Source: Lachnospiraceae bacterium (GTDB taxonomy: Bacteria > Bacillota > Clostridia > Lachnospirales > Lachnospiraceae). Taken from it: a DNA stretch of 64,000 nt. Below are positions 9,101 to 17,732 of this stretch, piece by piece. The translations under genes and the position numbers were made by a program. The first letter of the stretch is position 1. The number at the start of each line of letters is the position of its first letter. The stretch lies in the NCBI GenBank assembly GCA_910574805.1, contig CAJTCV010000010.1, forward strand, positions 124,001 through 188,000, read 5' to 3'. The notes under the pieces were generated by a model. That model did not search any database. It worked only from the letters and a program-made list of their open reading frames with translations, and was not told the origin of the DNA.

Positions 9101-12100
9101 CCGATCCCACGACCGTCTTCGTCACGGACAGAGGACGCTTCTGATAATCGTTCGTCACCGCTGCATCCTTGCCGGTACTGTAGACGGGCATCTTCACTTC
9201 TACCGTATCATTGTTGGGCACGTAGAGCTTCCTGCCGCCCTCCTCTGGTATCCCTTCGGACAGCTCTTCCAGCACATAAAGTTTCCCTGCCTCCAGTCTC
9301 TTAAATACGACGGTGCGGAAACCAAGGGCACAGGTAAACGTACCGTCTTTGCTCAGCGTTCCCTTCTCCGTTTCCAAGACACTTTCGTTTCCCTCTGCAT
9401 CCAGAAGAACCCATTCCAGCCCGGAAGTCGTCAGCACGCCGGGGGCTCTCTCTGCCGCCACCGGATCGCCGTCGCCGTCTGTCACAGGCCTGCCGTCAGC
9501 GTCCAGCTTCACTTCAAACAGACGGAAGGTAAAGGTATTTGCCTCCATCTGGCTGTAGTCTTCCTGGGTCTGATGGGTGATCTCCTTCTTCAGCCGGAGA
9601 TCCTTCCACCGGTAATAGTTCGTGATCGTCCTGCTGTCGCCACCGGAGGGCAGCTTCCCGGTGAGGACGCTGTTCTCGCAGTGCCAGTTCCAGCCTTCCT
9701 CCGAAGGAATAACCTCGCTGAGTTCGTACTGCGTCCCTGCCACTCCCGGGAAGAGGGCTATGATGTCCCCTCTCCGTATGGTAAATTCTCCCTTTTCATC
9801 CGTCTTCAGCGTCTTTTCGCTCTCCAGCCTTGTGGGGATGCCGCCGTCGAGACGGACGCTGTCCACTTTCCAGTACTCCGCATTGGCCACAGGATAGTAT
9901 TCGCCGTCGCTGCCTCTGGTCCGGATGCGGAAGGTAAAGGTCTGATCCGCTTCCGTCAGCTCAGTCCCCGCAGGCACGGAAGCCAGACTCTTCTGCACAT
10001 AGAGCACCGGACGGTAGACGTTGGTCACAGTCAGGGTGCGCAGGTCGCCGTCGCCGGCGCCGATCCTTCTGCCATCCACCGTCTTCGTCGTGCGGTCAGA
10101 GATCTTCTGCTCCCAGAATACATTTTCGGTCTCATCCACCTTCAGTCCGACAGCGCCTGCCATCTCGAAGACAGCCTTCTCATCCGCATGAAGATAGAAG
10201 TACCCGTTGCCGTCGGTGGCGTAAGGCCGGTCTGTCTGCTGGTCCCAGCCGCCGTCTTTATTTTGTTTAAAAAGCTTATACTCCGTGTATGCAAGACCCT
10301 CTCTGGTCTCCTCGCCCTCATAGAGGTACGATTCATAAATATGAAACTCAAACTGTTCATCCAGCAGGGCCGTCGGCACAGCTCCGGACGTCTTCTTGAT
10401 GACCTCCAGCGTCTGCATGGGACTTAAGCCCACACGGACGGAGTTGCCGACCACTGTATGTTTCGTCTCCGCACTGCCGTTCGTTGACTCTGAATAGAAT
10501 GAAGCATTGTTATAAGTATAGACACTGCTGCCTCCCGGCAGGCTGCTCAGAAGCGGCGCCTCCATCTTGATTCGGAAGGAGACGGATTCATTGGCTTTCA
10601 CAACCGTATTTCCAAGATCGACTGCCACTGCTCTGACATCCTTCTGCCAGTCGTCGCCCTTCTCCTGGATCAGCTCCGCTTCAGTATACCATCCATGGGC
10701 AGCATTAAGAATCCCATACGGATCCTCTGCCCCTGTCGTAACTTCCGCATTCTTATTCATGCTGTAGTAAACGGTATACCCTGTAATTTCCTGCTTATCC
10801 AGACCGCTGGTGTCAACGCCGCGGAACGTACCGGACCATTTTTCCTTATCCCCGTCAAACGGATGGAACGGGTCCTCCTTTCCACGGTCGATGTAAGCAT
10901 TTTCCAACCGGTTGAAGATCACGATATGAGTCGTATCGGTATCGACCGTTACCGTATTGTCATAGGTATACAGGTTCATCATACTTCCGGCCGTCGGGTT
11001 CTCGCTCACGGGAACCGTGGCGATGGGGCCGAAGGCGCCCAGACGGTCCGCGTCGGCATGGACGAGCGTCTCGATCCGGGAGCTGGAAGCAGTGGCCACA
11101 TTGTCGCTCAAACTGTTCTTGGCATAGAGAACGCTGCGGTATGTCTGATCGAACCGCTTGCCGCCTTCCTGTACCGGATCGTATCCGTCGACATTTCCGC
11201 GGATAGTCTTGCCATTTTCTACGTAACTCTTGACCATATCCGCGTAAGCAGCTTCCAGATCCCCGCGTGTCTCATCATCGTCCCCGTGAGTACCATCATC
11301 ATAGTCTACCTCGGATCTCAATCCGCAGAGAGACGGATGCGCATCATTGCTGCCCTCTGCCGCCTCGCTGAAGTCCGGCATAAAGGCGCAGAGATTGGAG
11401 TTGATATCCACATCATTAATCTGGTTGATATCCTTCCAGTCGTAGTATGCGCGGAAAGTTACGCCCCAGCCCTCGATCCATTTCTGGTCTGTATAAGATG
11501 TGGCGTCCCCCCCGTCAAAAGCAATATGGAAAGCCACCATGGTGCGTCCGGTCCCGCGGTAATCCGGCGTAATATCCCGGCTGGGATCCACTGTCACCGA
11601 CACCTGAGTCCTGTTCCAGTTGTTCGGCCGGTTCTTATAGTAGCCGTTTTTATCCAGATTCGTGATCCGGCCCGCTTCCGGCGTGACGGACGCGTCATAC
11701 TGCATCCCATAAGGAAGGAGATCGTAGAACACCACATGCGTCCTTCCCGGAGAGATCAAAGTCTGATCCTCTTCCTTCAGATAGTCCAGCACACTCGGAT
11801 CGTAGATCTCATAGCCGTCATAAGCGGTCAGATAATAGTCCACCAGTACCCGGTTGTTATTGACGTCATTGGTGCTTTTGGACTCTTTGTTCGCCCGAGC
11901 GACCTCATTCAGCCAGGTGATGGTGCGCATGGCATTATCACGGATCGGAAGCCTGGTCTCCTTATCCAGATCCGGATAGAGTCCCTCCGTCTTCTCTGCC
12001 AGGCCAGGCTCTTTATAATTTTCCTGTATCCCCTTCTGGTCGAAGCCATAGAAGGCAGTTTGCACAGGATTGCCGTCCTCTTTTATATATGCGCGGCACA

Positions 12101-14831
12101 TCGCGCCGGACAGGTTCTCCATCTGGATAGACGAGTTTTTGTCCGCGTCTTTCCTGGAAGTACTCCCGCGGTCTTCCAGAACTTTGGCCATAAGCTGCTT
12201 TGCGGCCGTCGCCTCATCTTCACTGACCGCTTTCAGACGGACATTGACATCAATCCTGCAGCGGCTGTCAAAGTCGATGGAGTCGTGCTCCACCTTAACC
12301 CGGTAGGGCTGCTGAGCGAGAAGATCTTCGCCGAATTCATATCCAAACTGACCGGTCCAGGCATCCATATAGCCCGTATGAACCAGCTCCCAGCCTTGTG
12401 CATCTTTCACATGTGTGCCATCAGAAGCTGCAAGCATAGCGTAGATACGCACTTCGCTTGCGATACTCCCGTTTCTGTCAAAAATACCGCTGGGCAGATC
12501 AGCCTGAGCCACGCTCCCAAGCTCGGATTTATTCTGAAGAATCTCATCTTCCCATACATCATACCCGTAATCCGTCTGACTGATCTTCACACTGGAGAAA
12601 TAATAGTCGTCTCCGGTCATGGGCTGTATTTTTGTATTCTGCTCTGTATACAGATACACAAAATCATCCGCCGTTGTAAACGTATACCAGGTCCCCGGGA
12701 TATAATCGCCCGTCGTATAACCGTCCCCGCTCTCCGTCCTGTGGGTATCGGAATAGCCGTGCATGACGCTGGAAGTAGAGAACGGAATCTCTCCGTAGTC
12801 CTTCCCATTCTCACTGGAACGCCGGTATGCGTCCAGCCATCCGGTGTATTTGGTAGTATCGTCCCTGGAACCGGTGCCGTTCTGTTTGGTGATGCTGATC
12901 TTATCTCCTTCAAAATGCCAGTCGTAATCGGCATAAATCCAGGTGGCCGGCGTAGAAGCCTTCACATCCGGGGCGTCTTTTTGGTCTATCGGCGTCAGTG
13001 TCACTTCCAGCCTGTTCTGGACCGTCGTTCCCGAAGCGACTTTTGCAGCCGGATAAGCCGTGACGACATAGAAACGGCTGCCCCAGGATTCACGGTACTG
13101 CACTCCGCCGTACAGATCAGATACATTTCTCAGGTCTCCGTCCGAATATGACGAAACCGGCGCCTGAACAGACAGACTGTAGGCCGTCGATGATTTCGCG
13201 TTGTCCTTATAACCGACCACCTGCATGCCTTCCATATCGTCCTCGGACAGGAACGGGATATCCTCTACGGACATCTGCCAGGGCTGCGTCGCAGTTCCCT
13301 GAAGCTTCACATCCCAGACGACAAAACGCCAGTGGTCGGTGTCCAGTCTTCTTTCATCATTCAGATATACTGTCGGCACGTTTCCGGTTATGTATTTTTC
13401 TACCTGCGCTCTCGTATAGAGACCCGGAGTATAGTTTCTCCCCGGCTCACTGTATGCAGTCTTGACCACGCTGGTAAGGGATACCGAGGAATCGATCCTG
13501 CCGGTCAGAGCAGTTCTGGTCTCCGTCCCCTCCGCTTCTTCGCCCTCTCCAAAGAGCTCCCGGCTGTACTCCCGGGCCGGAGCAGGAGTCGGGGTTTCTT
13601 CCGAAGGCACCTGCGCCCCTGTATCCACGCTGATCTGCGGCGTCAGTGTCCAGGGGGTCTCGTCTACGATATTCATAAGCTTCTGATTCCGGTAGAGTAC
13701 CTGCCAGGCAGCGTTGCTTCCGGAAGGGATCTTTTTATAATTGAAGAAAACCAGCCAGGTCTTGCCTGTGTCTTCGTCTCTGTCTATAAAATAGTTAAAC
13801 GGAGTCGTACGGTTGGCCACCGGATCGTCCAGCGTTCCTTCCGGTACGGCAATCTCAGTGGGCAGGACCACATTGCCGCTGCGGTCCATGTACAGATCCG
13901 CGTCGATCCGGATCAGTACCGCACCTTTGGCCAGGTCCTGGCTGGCGTGGAATTCCATCTGATACTTAAGATCAAAGTTGTTGGTCTTGGTCACATTGTA
14001 GGGATCCGACTGATTGACGTAGTAAGCATCAAAAGTCCAGCCTTTCTCTTCGTCCTCTTCTTCCGGTTCCAGATTATACAGAGCAAAAAGCATCGCTCTC
14101 GGCGCTCTCGCCGCCCATATGGTAGCCGCGGTTCCGTCCTCGTCCGGAAGCCGGCTCACGTCTTCGATGGGCATCTGATCTTCATAATCCAGCGGATCGT
14201 CCTCTTCTATGTATTCCTCTTCGGGCTCTTCCTCTGCCGGAGGCATTATCGGGTCTTCCGTCACAGGTGCATTCGGCTCATCTGTGGGGGGAACTGCCGG
14301 GTCTCCCGTTGCCGGTGTATCCGGAGCTTCTGTCGGCGGCACTGCCGGGTCTCCCGTTGCCGGCGCATCCGGAGCTTCTGTCGGCGGCACTGCCGGATCT
14401 TCCGTCGCCGGTGCATCCGGCTCTTCCGCTGACGGCTCTTTCAGGTCTTCTGTTGCCGGTGCGGACGGCTCTTCCGCGGGCGGAGCAGACGGGTCCTGCA
14501 CCGGAGGATTGTCTGAAGGCGCATCCGTTCCCGGCGCTTCTTCCGGTTTTCCTTCCGTATCAGCAGGCGTCTCTGTCACGGAAGGGGTCTCATCTGTGCC
14601 GTCTCCCAGAACGTCTCCGCCCTCCGGCGCAGAAGGCCCGGACTGCTCCGGACCTGTTGTCTCTTCTGCTTCGGGCATCTCATCTGACGTCTCGGGTTCC
14701 GACGCTTCTTCCGTGACAGCCGTGATCTCCTCCTCCGGCATACTTCCCGCTGTAACCGGAATATTGGAACACATGATCGCCAATGTCAGCACGGATACCA
14801 CGATCTTCTTAAAGATTTTCTTCCCTTTCAT
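6147..14831 (-). CDS. giant pilus-tip adhesin with multiple pilin-like and InlB-type repeats
   Basis: First gene of the pilus operon, 2,894 residues. The signal peptide (about 1-29) is followed by an acidic Pro/Glu/Thr/Ala-rich stalk (about 35-225) that includes four 16-residue repeats. A large N-terminal adhesin-like region (about 240-1500) follows, then at least five collagen-binding-B/SpaA-like modules recognisable by FTFRxR/L, 'VFKRLEAGKLYVLEEL' and similar strings. Two InlB (Listeria-Bacteroides) repeats lie near residues 2507-2582 and 2713-2797, each ending in (F/T)A(R/T)W. The C-terminus ends DGTSSTPEQ with no LPxTG, hydrophobic span or basic tail, so it cannot be sorted in the usual way. 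Strong ribosome site AAGGAGGAGAGG before the ATG. Role as tip or surface adhesin is inferred from size and operon position. Confidence 0.85.
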   Translation of the reverse strand: MKGKKIFKKIVVSVLTLAIMCSNIPVTAGSMPEEEITAVTEEASEPETSDEMPEAEETTGPEQSGPSAPEGGDVLGDGTDETPSVTETPADTEGKPEEAPGTDAPSDNPPVQDPSAPPAEEPSAPATEDLKEPSAEEPDAPATEDPAVPPTEAPDAPATGDPAVPPTEAPDTPATGDPAVPPTDEPNAPVTEDPIMPPAEEEPEEEYIEEDDPLDYEDQMPIEDVSRLPDEDGTAATIWAARAPRAMLFALYNLEPEEEDEEKGWTFDAYYVNQSDPYNVTKTNNFDLKYQMEFHASQDLAKGAVLIRIDADLYMDRSGNVVLPTEIAVPEGTLDDPVANRTTPFNYFIDRDEDTGKTWLVFFNYKKIPSGSNAAWQVLYRNQKLMNIVDETPWTLTPQISVDTGAQVPSEETPTPAPAREYSRELFGEGEEAEGTETRTALTGRIDSSVSLTSVVKTAYSEPGRNYTPGLYTRAQVEKYITGNVPTVYLNDERRLDTDHWRFVVWDVKLQGTATQPWQMSVEDIPFLSEDDMEGMQVVGYKDNAKSSTAYSLSVQAPVSSYSDGDLRNVSDLYGGVQYRESWGSRFYVVTAYPAAKVASGTTVQNRLEVTLTPIDQKDAPDVKASTPATWIYADYDWHFEGDKISITKQNGTGSRDDTTKYTGWLDAYRRSSENGKDYGEIPFSTSSVMHGYSDTHRTESGDGYTTGDYIPGTWYTFTTADDFVYLYTEQNTKIQPMTGDDYYFSSVKISQTDYGYDVWEDEILQNKSELGSVAQADLPSGIFDRNGSIASEVRIYAMLAASDGTHVKDAQGWELVHTGYMDAWTGQFGYEFGEDLLAQQPYRVKVEHDSIDFDSRCRIDVNVRLKAVSEDEATAAKQLMAKVLEDRGSTSRKDADKNSSIQMENLSGAMCRAYIKEDGNPVQTAFYGFDQKGIQENYKEPGLAEKTEGLYPDLDKETRLPIRDNAMRTITWLNEVARANKESKSTNDVNNNRVLVDYYLTAYDGYEIYDPSVLDYLKEEDQTLISPGRTHVVFYDLLPYGMQYDASVTPEAGRITNLDKNGYYKNRPNNWNRTQVSVTVDPSRDITPDYRGTGRTMVAFHIAFDGGDATSYTDQKWIEGWGVTFRAYYDWKDINQINDVDINSNLCAFMPDFSEAAEGSNDAHPSLCGLRSEVDYDDGTHGDDDETRGDLEAAYADMVKSYVENGKTIRGNVDGYDPVQEGGKRFDQTYRSVLYAKNSLSDNVATASSSRIETLVHADADRLGAFGPIATVPVSENPTAGSMMNLYTYDNTVTVDTDTTHIVIFNRLENAYIDRGKEDPFHPFDGDKEKWSGTFRGVDTSGLDKQEITGYTVYYSMNKNAEVTTGAEDPYGILNAAHGWYTEAELIQEKGDDWQKDVRAVAVDLGNTVVKANESVSFRIKMEAPLLSSLPGGSSVYTYNNASFYSESTNGSAETKHTVVGNSVRVGLSPMQTLEVIKKTSGAVPTALLDEQFEFHIYESYLYEGEETREGLAYTEYKLFKQNKDGGWDQQTDRPYATDGNGYFYLHADEKAVFEMAGAVGLKVDETENVFWEQKISDRTTKTVDGRRIGAGDGDLRTLTVTNVYRPVLYVQKSLASVPAGTELTEADQTFTFRIRTRGSDGEYYPVANAEYWKVDSVRLDGGIPTRLESEKTLKTDEKGEFTIRRGDIIALFPGVAGTQYELSEVIPSEEGWNWHCENSVLTGKLPSGGDSRTITNYYRWKDLRLKKEITHQTQEDYSQMEANTFTFRLFEVKLDADGRPVTDGDGDPVAAERAPGVLTTSGLEWVLLDAEGNESVLETEKGTLSKDGTFTCALGFRTVVFKRLEAGKLYVLEELSEGIPEEGGRKLYVPNNDTVEVKMPVYSTGKDAAVTNDYQKRPLSVTKTVVGSDGSGDSASADAQVYRFKVTITGPQAGGNPKPVSVKGVQYIVTKQGADPRPGTLDENGEFSLSDGETVTFKDIGMLGDAFVVEELAPDNVNQIYPPKGTNHTGTLAGDGCEVSFVNGAPGSLLISKEYVGLDEKGMQLEEDLRAWCTNGNWTQNWDPNVSFVLKVWVDGRQYEEEIHITQINQLTSEVDDGGYFIRSGDVLIVPPWMTISISVGDGEGSIPANAVYTLEEVEEDRIEPYQIDGWTEGRPCQETHWMQISQTEASKELKTEKSVAERPVAVICNEISTLPTFTGSEIGKYMTPASGEVPEGAKLVWRVEQYDSGRWTPAQGVPYVVFTDYGESVSSKTESTGADGRILLTKPNGGYPIVHFQEDQVYLNLYHAKDIEKLQGEVPAGKRLLRMVEVPEESDSEWGLLAGYTYNPNMPGQGERRKAARAQTENNLMQISYSMDTAPEAANGFMNSNATEALEIEKQMSEASDTRFTMILKQVLSTAKTPVESEADITADRPASGISYTVLKADGSRVSGVTGENGEIGLYAGERAVLHVPEGTMWTVNEQTFSAPNYRLTGLTPDPGDGVRLSKLNSNLMLVHIPVSEQYTLFFDDRGGTGGPGVLTQLKKSGETGPVTFTIPNIVPTREGYRFLYWTDSTSALVIPDESQYKPGDKVELKNGWKSMELFARWEEAVPDAPKREDLFGILGTGFVKVQCVGQSFDHEVKYYSTMGDKSDVTVGEPYADGDSYYCDLQLDGEVYANYYGFEPPFGTGEKHWLITGEDRYKTIKLVWNKQTLKWNAESAIPVTFQVAEKYTVTYTDGVKNTIVFSDQESQDRLFGSQTPDFYEEDGRTETLSDGTVIPKRKGYIFKCWEPALSATVKGDVTYTATWSPKYKLWIELFYSDGEGEAERAQSDEKVIWSPGETVSDKGTMNASWGVYKLHSVQCEYEDETEIKEISVNSDGSFVLPELGSDKTIHVILQYWKKDGTSSTPEQ
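14245..14436 (-). repeat. four tandem 48-bp repeats in the adhesin stalk
   Basis: The unit encodes a 16-residue acidic/proline module (consensus AVPPTEAPDAPATGDP). Copies begin at 14245, 14293, 14341 and 14389; the central ones are nearly identical in DNA, the outer ones diverged. Such in-frame repeats change copy number by slippage and would alter stalk length without breaking the frame. Confidence 0.8.
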
Positions 14832-14870
14832 GAACCTCTCCTCCTTACAAAAGGCTTAAACTTCCTGATT

Positions 14871-15148
14871 TACCGCATATTGTTAATTATGTGGTGTTTA
14901 AGTAATTCACATCTATGTACCTGTCTTGGAAATCGAGCCAAAACCTGTATTTTCGGTTGTTTTCAGGGTGTAAAACCGTTGTTTTTCCCTGAAGGTATAT
15001 CCAGTATAGCAAATGGACCGTCAAAGGATGCGTCAAAGAAAGGGTATAAATTTAAAAAAATTTTAAAAATTGTTCATTTTTAGAATTTTCTTTCTGTTTT
15101 CTGAGAAAAAGACTCTGATTTTTACCACATAATTAACATTATGTGGTA
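14871..15148. repeat. 25-bp inverted-repeat pair flanking about 228 bp (putative invertible promoter or paired operators)
   Basis: The left arm (14871-14895) and the reverse complement of the right arm (15124-15148) match at 23 of 25 positions, including an uninterrupted 15-base core TGTTAATTATGTGGT. The right arm is itself a perfect dyad: 11-bp half sites (15123-15133 and 15138-15148) around TAAC. The enclosed segment holds the best promoter facing the pilus operon. Two readings fit: ends of an invertible promoter (phase variation of pili), or two operator sites for one dimeric regulator acting on the pilus operon and perhaps on blaI. No recombinase gene is adjacent. Confidence 0.6.
14995..15024 (-). 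promoter_or_regulatory. candidate pilus operon promoter
   Basis: Reading toward the adhesin: TTGACG, 18-19 bases, then ATATAC/TATACC. A second TTTGACG lies 13 bp further upstream. The hexamers are imperfect and this is the best match in the 504-bp intergenic region rather than a proven promoter. It sits inside the inverted-repeat pair, so inversion would turn it away from the operon. Confidence 0.35.
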
Positions 15149-15335
15149 CTTTTTTGCGCACAGCAGGGAAAATGAATATAGAAAAACAGGATACGGAACC
15201 TGATGAAAATGGCAGACGGTCTGAAATCCGAAATAATCTTTAAGAATCCTTATAACATTTACAGAAGGGGATAGGCAAAATGTACACTGCATGATATGCT
15301 GATACATATAAGAATTTACGGAGGAAGAGATCAGG

Positions 15336-15719
15336 ATGAAGCCTTTACCGCAGATATCAGAAGCCGAATTTGAGGTCATGAAGATCGTCTGGAATCATGC
15401 GCCGGTCAGCACCAACGAGATCACCGAACGCCTGGTAAAGACCACCGCCTGGAGTCCCAGGACCATTCAGACCCTTGTCAGGCGTCTGGTCAACAAAGGT
15501 GTGCTTACCTATGAAAAGCAGGGGCGGGTATTTGTCTACACGCCCCTGGTGGAGGAACAGGCATATTTAAATCAGGAAAACCATTCTTTTCTGAACCGTT
15601 TTTACGGCGGTGAGATCACAGCCATGCTGTCCGCCTGTATTGAAAATGACCAGCTCTCCCGGGAGGATCTGCAAAAGCTGCGTTCTCTTCTGGATGAAAG
15701 CTCCGACGAAAAGAGGTGA
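15336..15719 (+). CDS. blaI: BlaI/MecI-family transcriptional repressor
   Basis: Winged-helix repressor of 127 residues, normal length for the family. The N-terminal domain (about 1-75) shows the BlaI pattern 'ISEAEFEVMKIVW', the recognition helix WSPRTIQTLVRRLVNKG and the wing 'YEKQGRVFVYTPLV'. The C-terminal helices carry NHSFLNRFYGG, the zone where BlaI/MecI repressors are cleaved on induction. A strong ribosome site (ACGGAGGAAGAG) precedes the ATG at 15336. blaR1 follows 4 bp after the stop, so the two form an operon. Known: these repressors bind TACA-type dyads as dimers and are inactivated by BlaR1 signalling. I see no clear TACAnnTGTA dyad in its upstream region. Its target here is unknown. 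Confidence 0.93.
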   Translation: MKPLPQISEAEFEVMKIVWNHAPVSTNEITERLVKTTAWSPRTIQTLVRRLVNKGVLTYEKQGRVFVYTPLVEEQAYLNQENHSFLNRFYGGEITAMLSACIENDQLSREDLQKLRSLLDESSDEKR

Positions 15720-15723
15720 CTCC

Positions 15724-17514
15724 ATGGCAGGCTTTATGCTCCGCTTCCTGTTCAGCAATCTTCTGATCAGCTGCATCCTTCTGCTTCTCATCCTGTTCAG
15801 AATGCTTCTGAAGCACACGCTTACCAGCCGGATGCAGTATCATCTGTGGTATGTGATGTTCGGACTTTTGTCAGTCCCTTTTCTGCCGTTTCCCGTGACC
15901 GGATTCCCGCCGCTCTTTTCCTGGATCGGCAGACTGAGAAGCATGGCCTCCGCATATACGGCAAATTTTACAGAAGGAGCCCTGTACCCGGATATTGCCT
16001 CATCCCCGGGAGCGCTTCAGGATTTTGCCCTTTCTGCCGGCGGAACAGATCCGTCTGCTGTTGGAATGGCTTTATCCGCAGTGTGGCTTACGGGCATCCT
16101 GCTCATGCTCCTGCTTATGATCAGATCCAGAAGACACTTTTGGCAAATCCGGCAGTCCGCCCTTCCTTTGCAGAATAAAGAGATTCAGAGACTGTACAGA
16201 AGCTGTCTGAAGGAGCTGAAGATCACGGCGGACATCCCCATCTACAGTACGGCGTTTTTAAAGTCCCCTGTGATCGCGGGCACTTTCCGGCCGTGTATCT
16301 ATTTGCCCATTCATCTGATATCGGACTGTCCCACTTCCAGACTGCGGTATATGCTGCTTCACGAGCTGCAGCATTTCCGGCACAAAGACACGCTGGCCGG
16401 CTGCCTGATGGACCTTGTCCTCATCCTGTACTGGTTCAATCCCATGATCTGGTACGCCCTGCGGGAGATGCGCAGCGACCGGGAGATCGCCTGTGATGCC
16501 GCGGTGCTGGATCATCTGAAGGAAAGCGACCGCCGGGACTATGGCTATACTCTTCTGGAACTTGCGGAAAGATATTCTCCTGCATCATTCTCATCCTCTG
16601 TCAGTATCAGCGGAAGTATGAGACAGATGCAGAAACGGATCCTTCATATCGCTGCATATCAAAAGTCCTCTCTCCGGCAGAAAGTAAAAGGATATCTCTT
16701 TTTCTGTATCCTTGCCGCCCTTTTGTCAGGACTGGCTCCCGTACTGTCCACCCGCGCAGCAGACCGGAACATCTACCAGTGGGATACCTCCTCCGAAAAT
16801 ATTTTCATGATAGATCTTTCCTCCTGTTTTCACGAATATAACGGGAGTTTTGTCCTCTACGATCTGAACGAAGATATCTGGAAGATCTATAATATGGACC
16901 ATGCTCTCCTGAGAACCTCTCCCGATTCCACATACAAGATCTATGATGCGCTGTTTGGACTGGAGGAACAGATTATCACGCCGCAGGATTCCTTTATGGC
17001 CTGGGACGGGCGGAAATACCCCTTTGATGTCTGGAATGCAGATCAGGATCTGCATTCTGCCATGCAGTCTTCGGTCAACTGGTATTTCCAGAAAATCGAC
17101 GAACAGCTTGGCAGAGCCGCTGTAAGACGGTATATCCGGAGGATCTCATATGGAAATGAAGCGATCCGCGCAGACCTCTCTTCCTACTGGATGGAGTCTT
17201 CTCTGAAGATCTCCCCGGTCGAACAGGTCCTGCTTCTGAAAGACCTGTACCTGAACCGCTTTGACTTTGCCCCGGAACACACAGAGTCCGTTAAAAATTC
17301 CATCTGCCTTCTCTCTTCCGGGCAGAAAAGCCTTTACGGAAAAACCGGAACCGGCCGTGTGGACGGACAGGATATCAGTGGATGGTTCATCGGCTTTATG
17401 GAAACGGACGACAACACCTTTTTCTTCGCCACCCGTATACAGAAGGATGAGGGAGCGGCCGGAAGCAGGGCGGCCGGGATCACCCTGTCTGTTCTGGCCG
17501 CCCTGGGGCTGTGA
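15724..17514 (+). CDS. blaR1: BlaR1-type beta-lactam sensor/transducer, M56 metallopeptidase
   Basis: Membrane receptor of 596 residues that senses beta-lactams and triggers loss of BlaI. I chose ATG 15724, 4 bp after blaI and preceded by AAGAGGTGA, rather than upstream in-frame starts buried in blaI. Layout: N-terminal membrane helices, zinc peptidase motif HELQH at 213-217 followed by RHKD, a further membrane helix around 325-345, then an extracellular class-D-like penicillin-binding sensor. All three sensor motifs are present: S402-T-Y-K405 (acylated Ser), S450-V-N452 and K540-T-G. So the sensor looks functional. Odd point: no beta-lactamase or PBP gene lies beside the pair in this window; the nearest transcription unit is the divergent pilus operon. 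Confidence 0.93.
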   Translation: MAGFMLRFLFSNLLISCILLLLILFRMLLKHTLTSRMQYHLWYVMFGLLSVPFLPFPVTGFPPLFSWIGRLRSMASAYTANFTEGALYPDIASSPGALQDFALSAGGTDPSAVGMALSAVWLTGILLMLLLMIRSRRHFWQIRQSALPLQNKEIQRLYRSCLKELKITADIPIYSTAFLKSPVIAGTFRPCIYLPIHLISDCPTSRLRYMLLHELQHFRHKDTLAGCLMDLVLILYWFNPMIWYALREMRSDREIACDAAVLDHLKESDRRDYGYTLLELAERYSPASFSSSVSISGSMRQMQKRILHIAAYQKSSLRQKVKGYLFFCILAALLSGLAPVLSTRAADRNIYQWDTSSENIFMIDLSSCFHEYNGSFVLYDLNEDIWKIYNMDHALLRTSPDSTYKIYDALFGLEEQIITPQDSFMAWDGRKYPFDVWNADQDLHSAMQSSVNWYFQKIDEQLGRAAVRRYIRRISYGNEAIRADLSSYWMESSLKISPVEQVLLLKDLYLNRFDFAPEHTESVKNSICLLSSGQKSLYGKTGTGRVDGQDISGWFIGFMETDDNTFFFATRIQKDEGAAGSRAAGITLSVLAALGL

Positions 17515-17573
17515 AACAGACACGGGCTCCCTGATTCCATTCCGGCTTTTTCAGGCATTGACCTTCCCTCGAT

Positions 17574-17732
17574 CTATAATCCTTTTTCGTTCTTAAATTC
17601 CACCAATGAATTTAATTTATAGCAATCCCAAATAATACTGCACCTACTTGACACAGGGTTTATGATAGAGTCAGGTATTGGTCTAACATAATCCTTATTT
17701 TTACTACTATGAGATAAAAATATTTTGTCCAT
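17574..17732 (-). pseudogene. remnant of a TIR-domain protein gene (N-terminus only)
   Basis: A 52-codon frame beginning MDKIFLSHSSKNKDYVRPI, the characteristic first strand and helix of a TIR domain. It has its own good ribosome site (GGAGG about 9 bases upstream of ATG 17730-17732). The TIR match is lost after about 25 residues and the frame stops at 17574, so most of the domain is missing. It lies directly behind the broken toxin gene in the same reading frame, which merges the two remnants into one artificial 119-codon frame. TIR proteins of this kind are NADases in several anti-phage systems; this copy is surely inactive. Confidence 0.6.

Noticed and set aside
14871-15148. MITE reading of the inverted-repeat segment
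   Set aside because: Terminal repeats fit, but no target-site duplication is visible and no second copy occurs in the window.
15293-15308. 16-bp match (inverted) with 53330-53345
   Set aside because: About one such match is expected by chance in 64 kb; flanks do not match and neither copy has a matching context.
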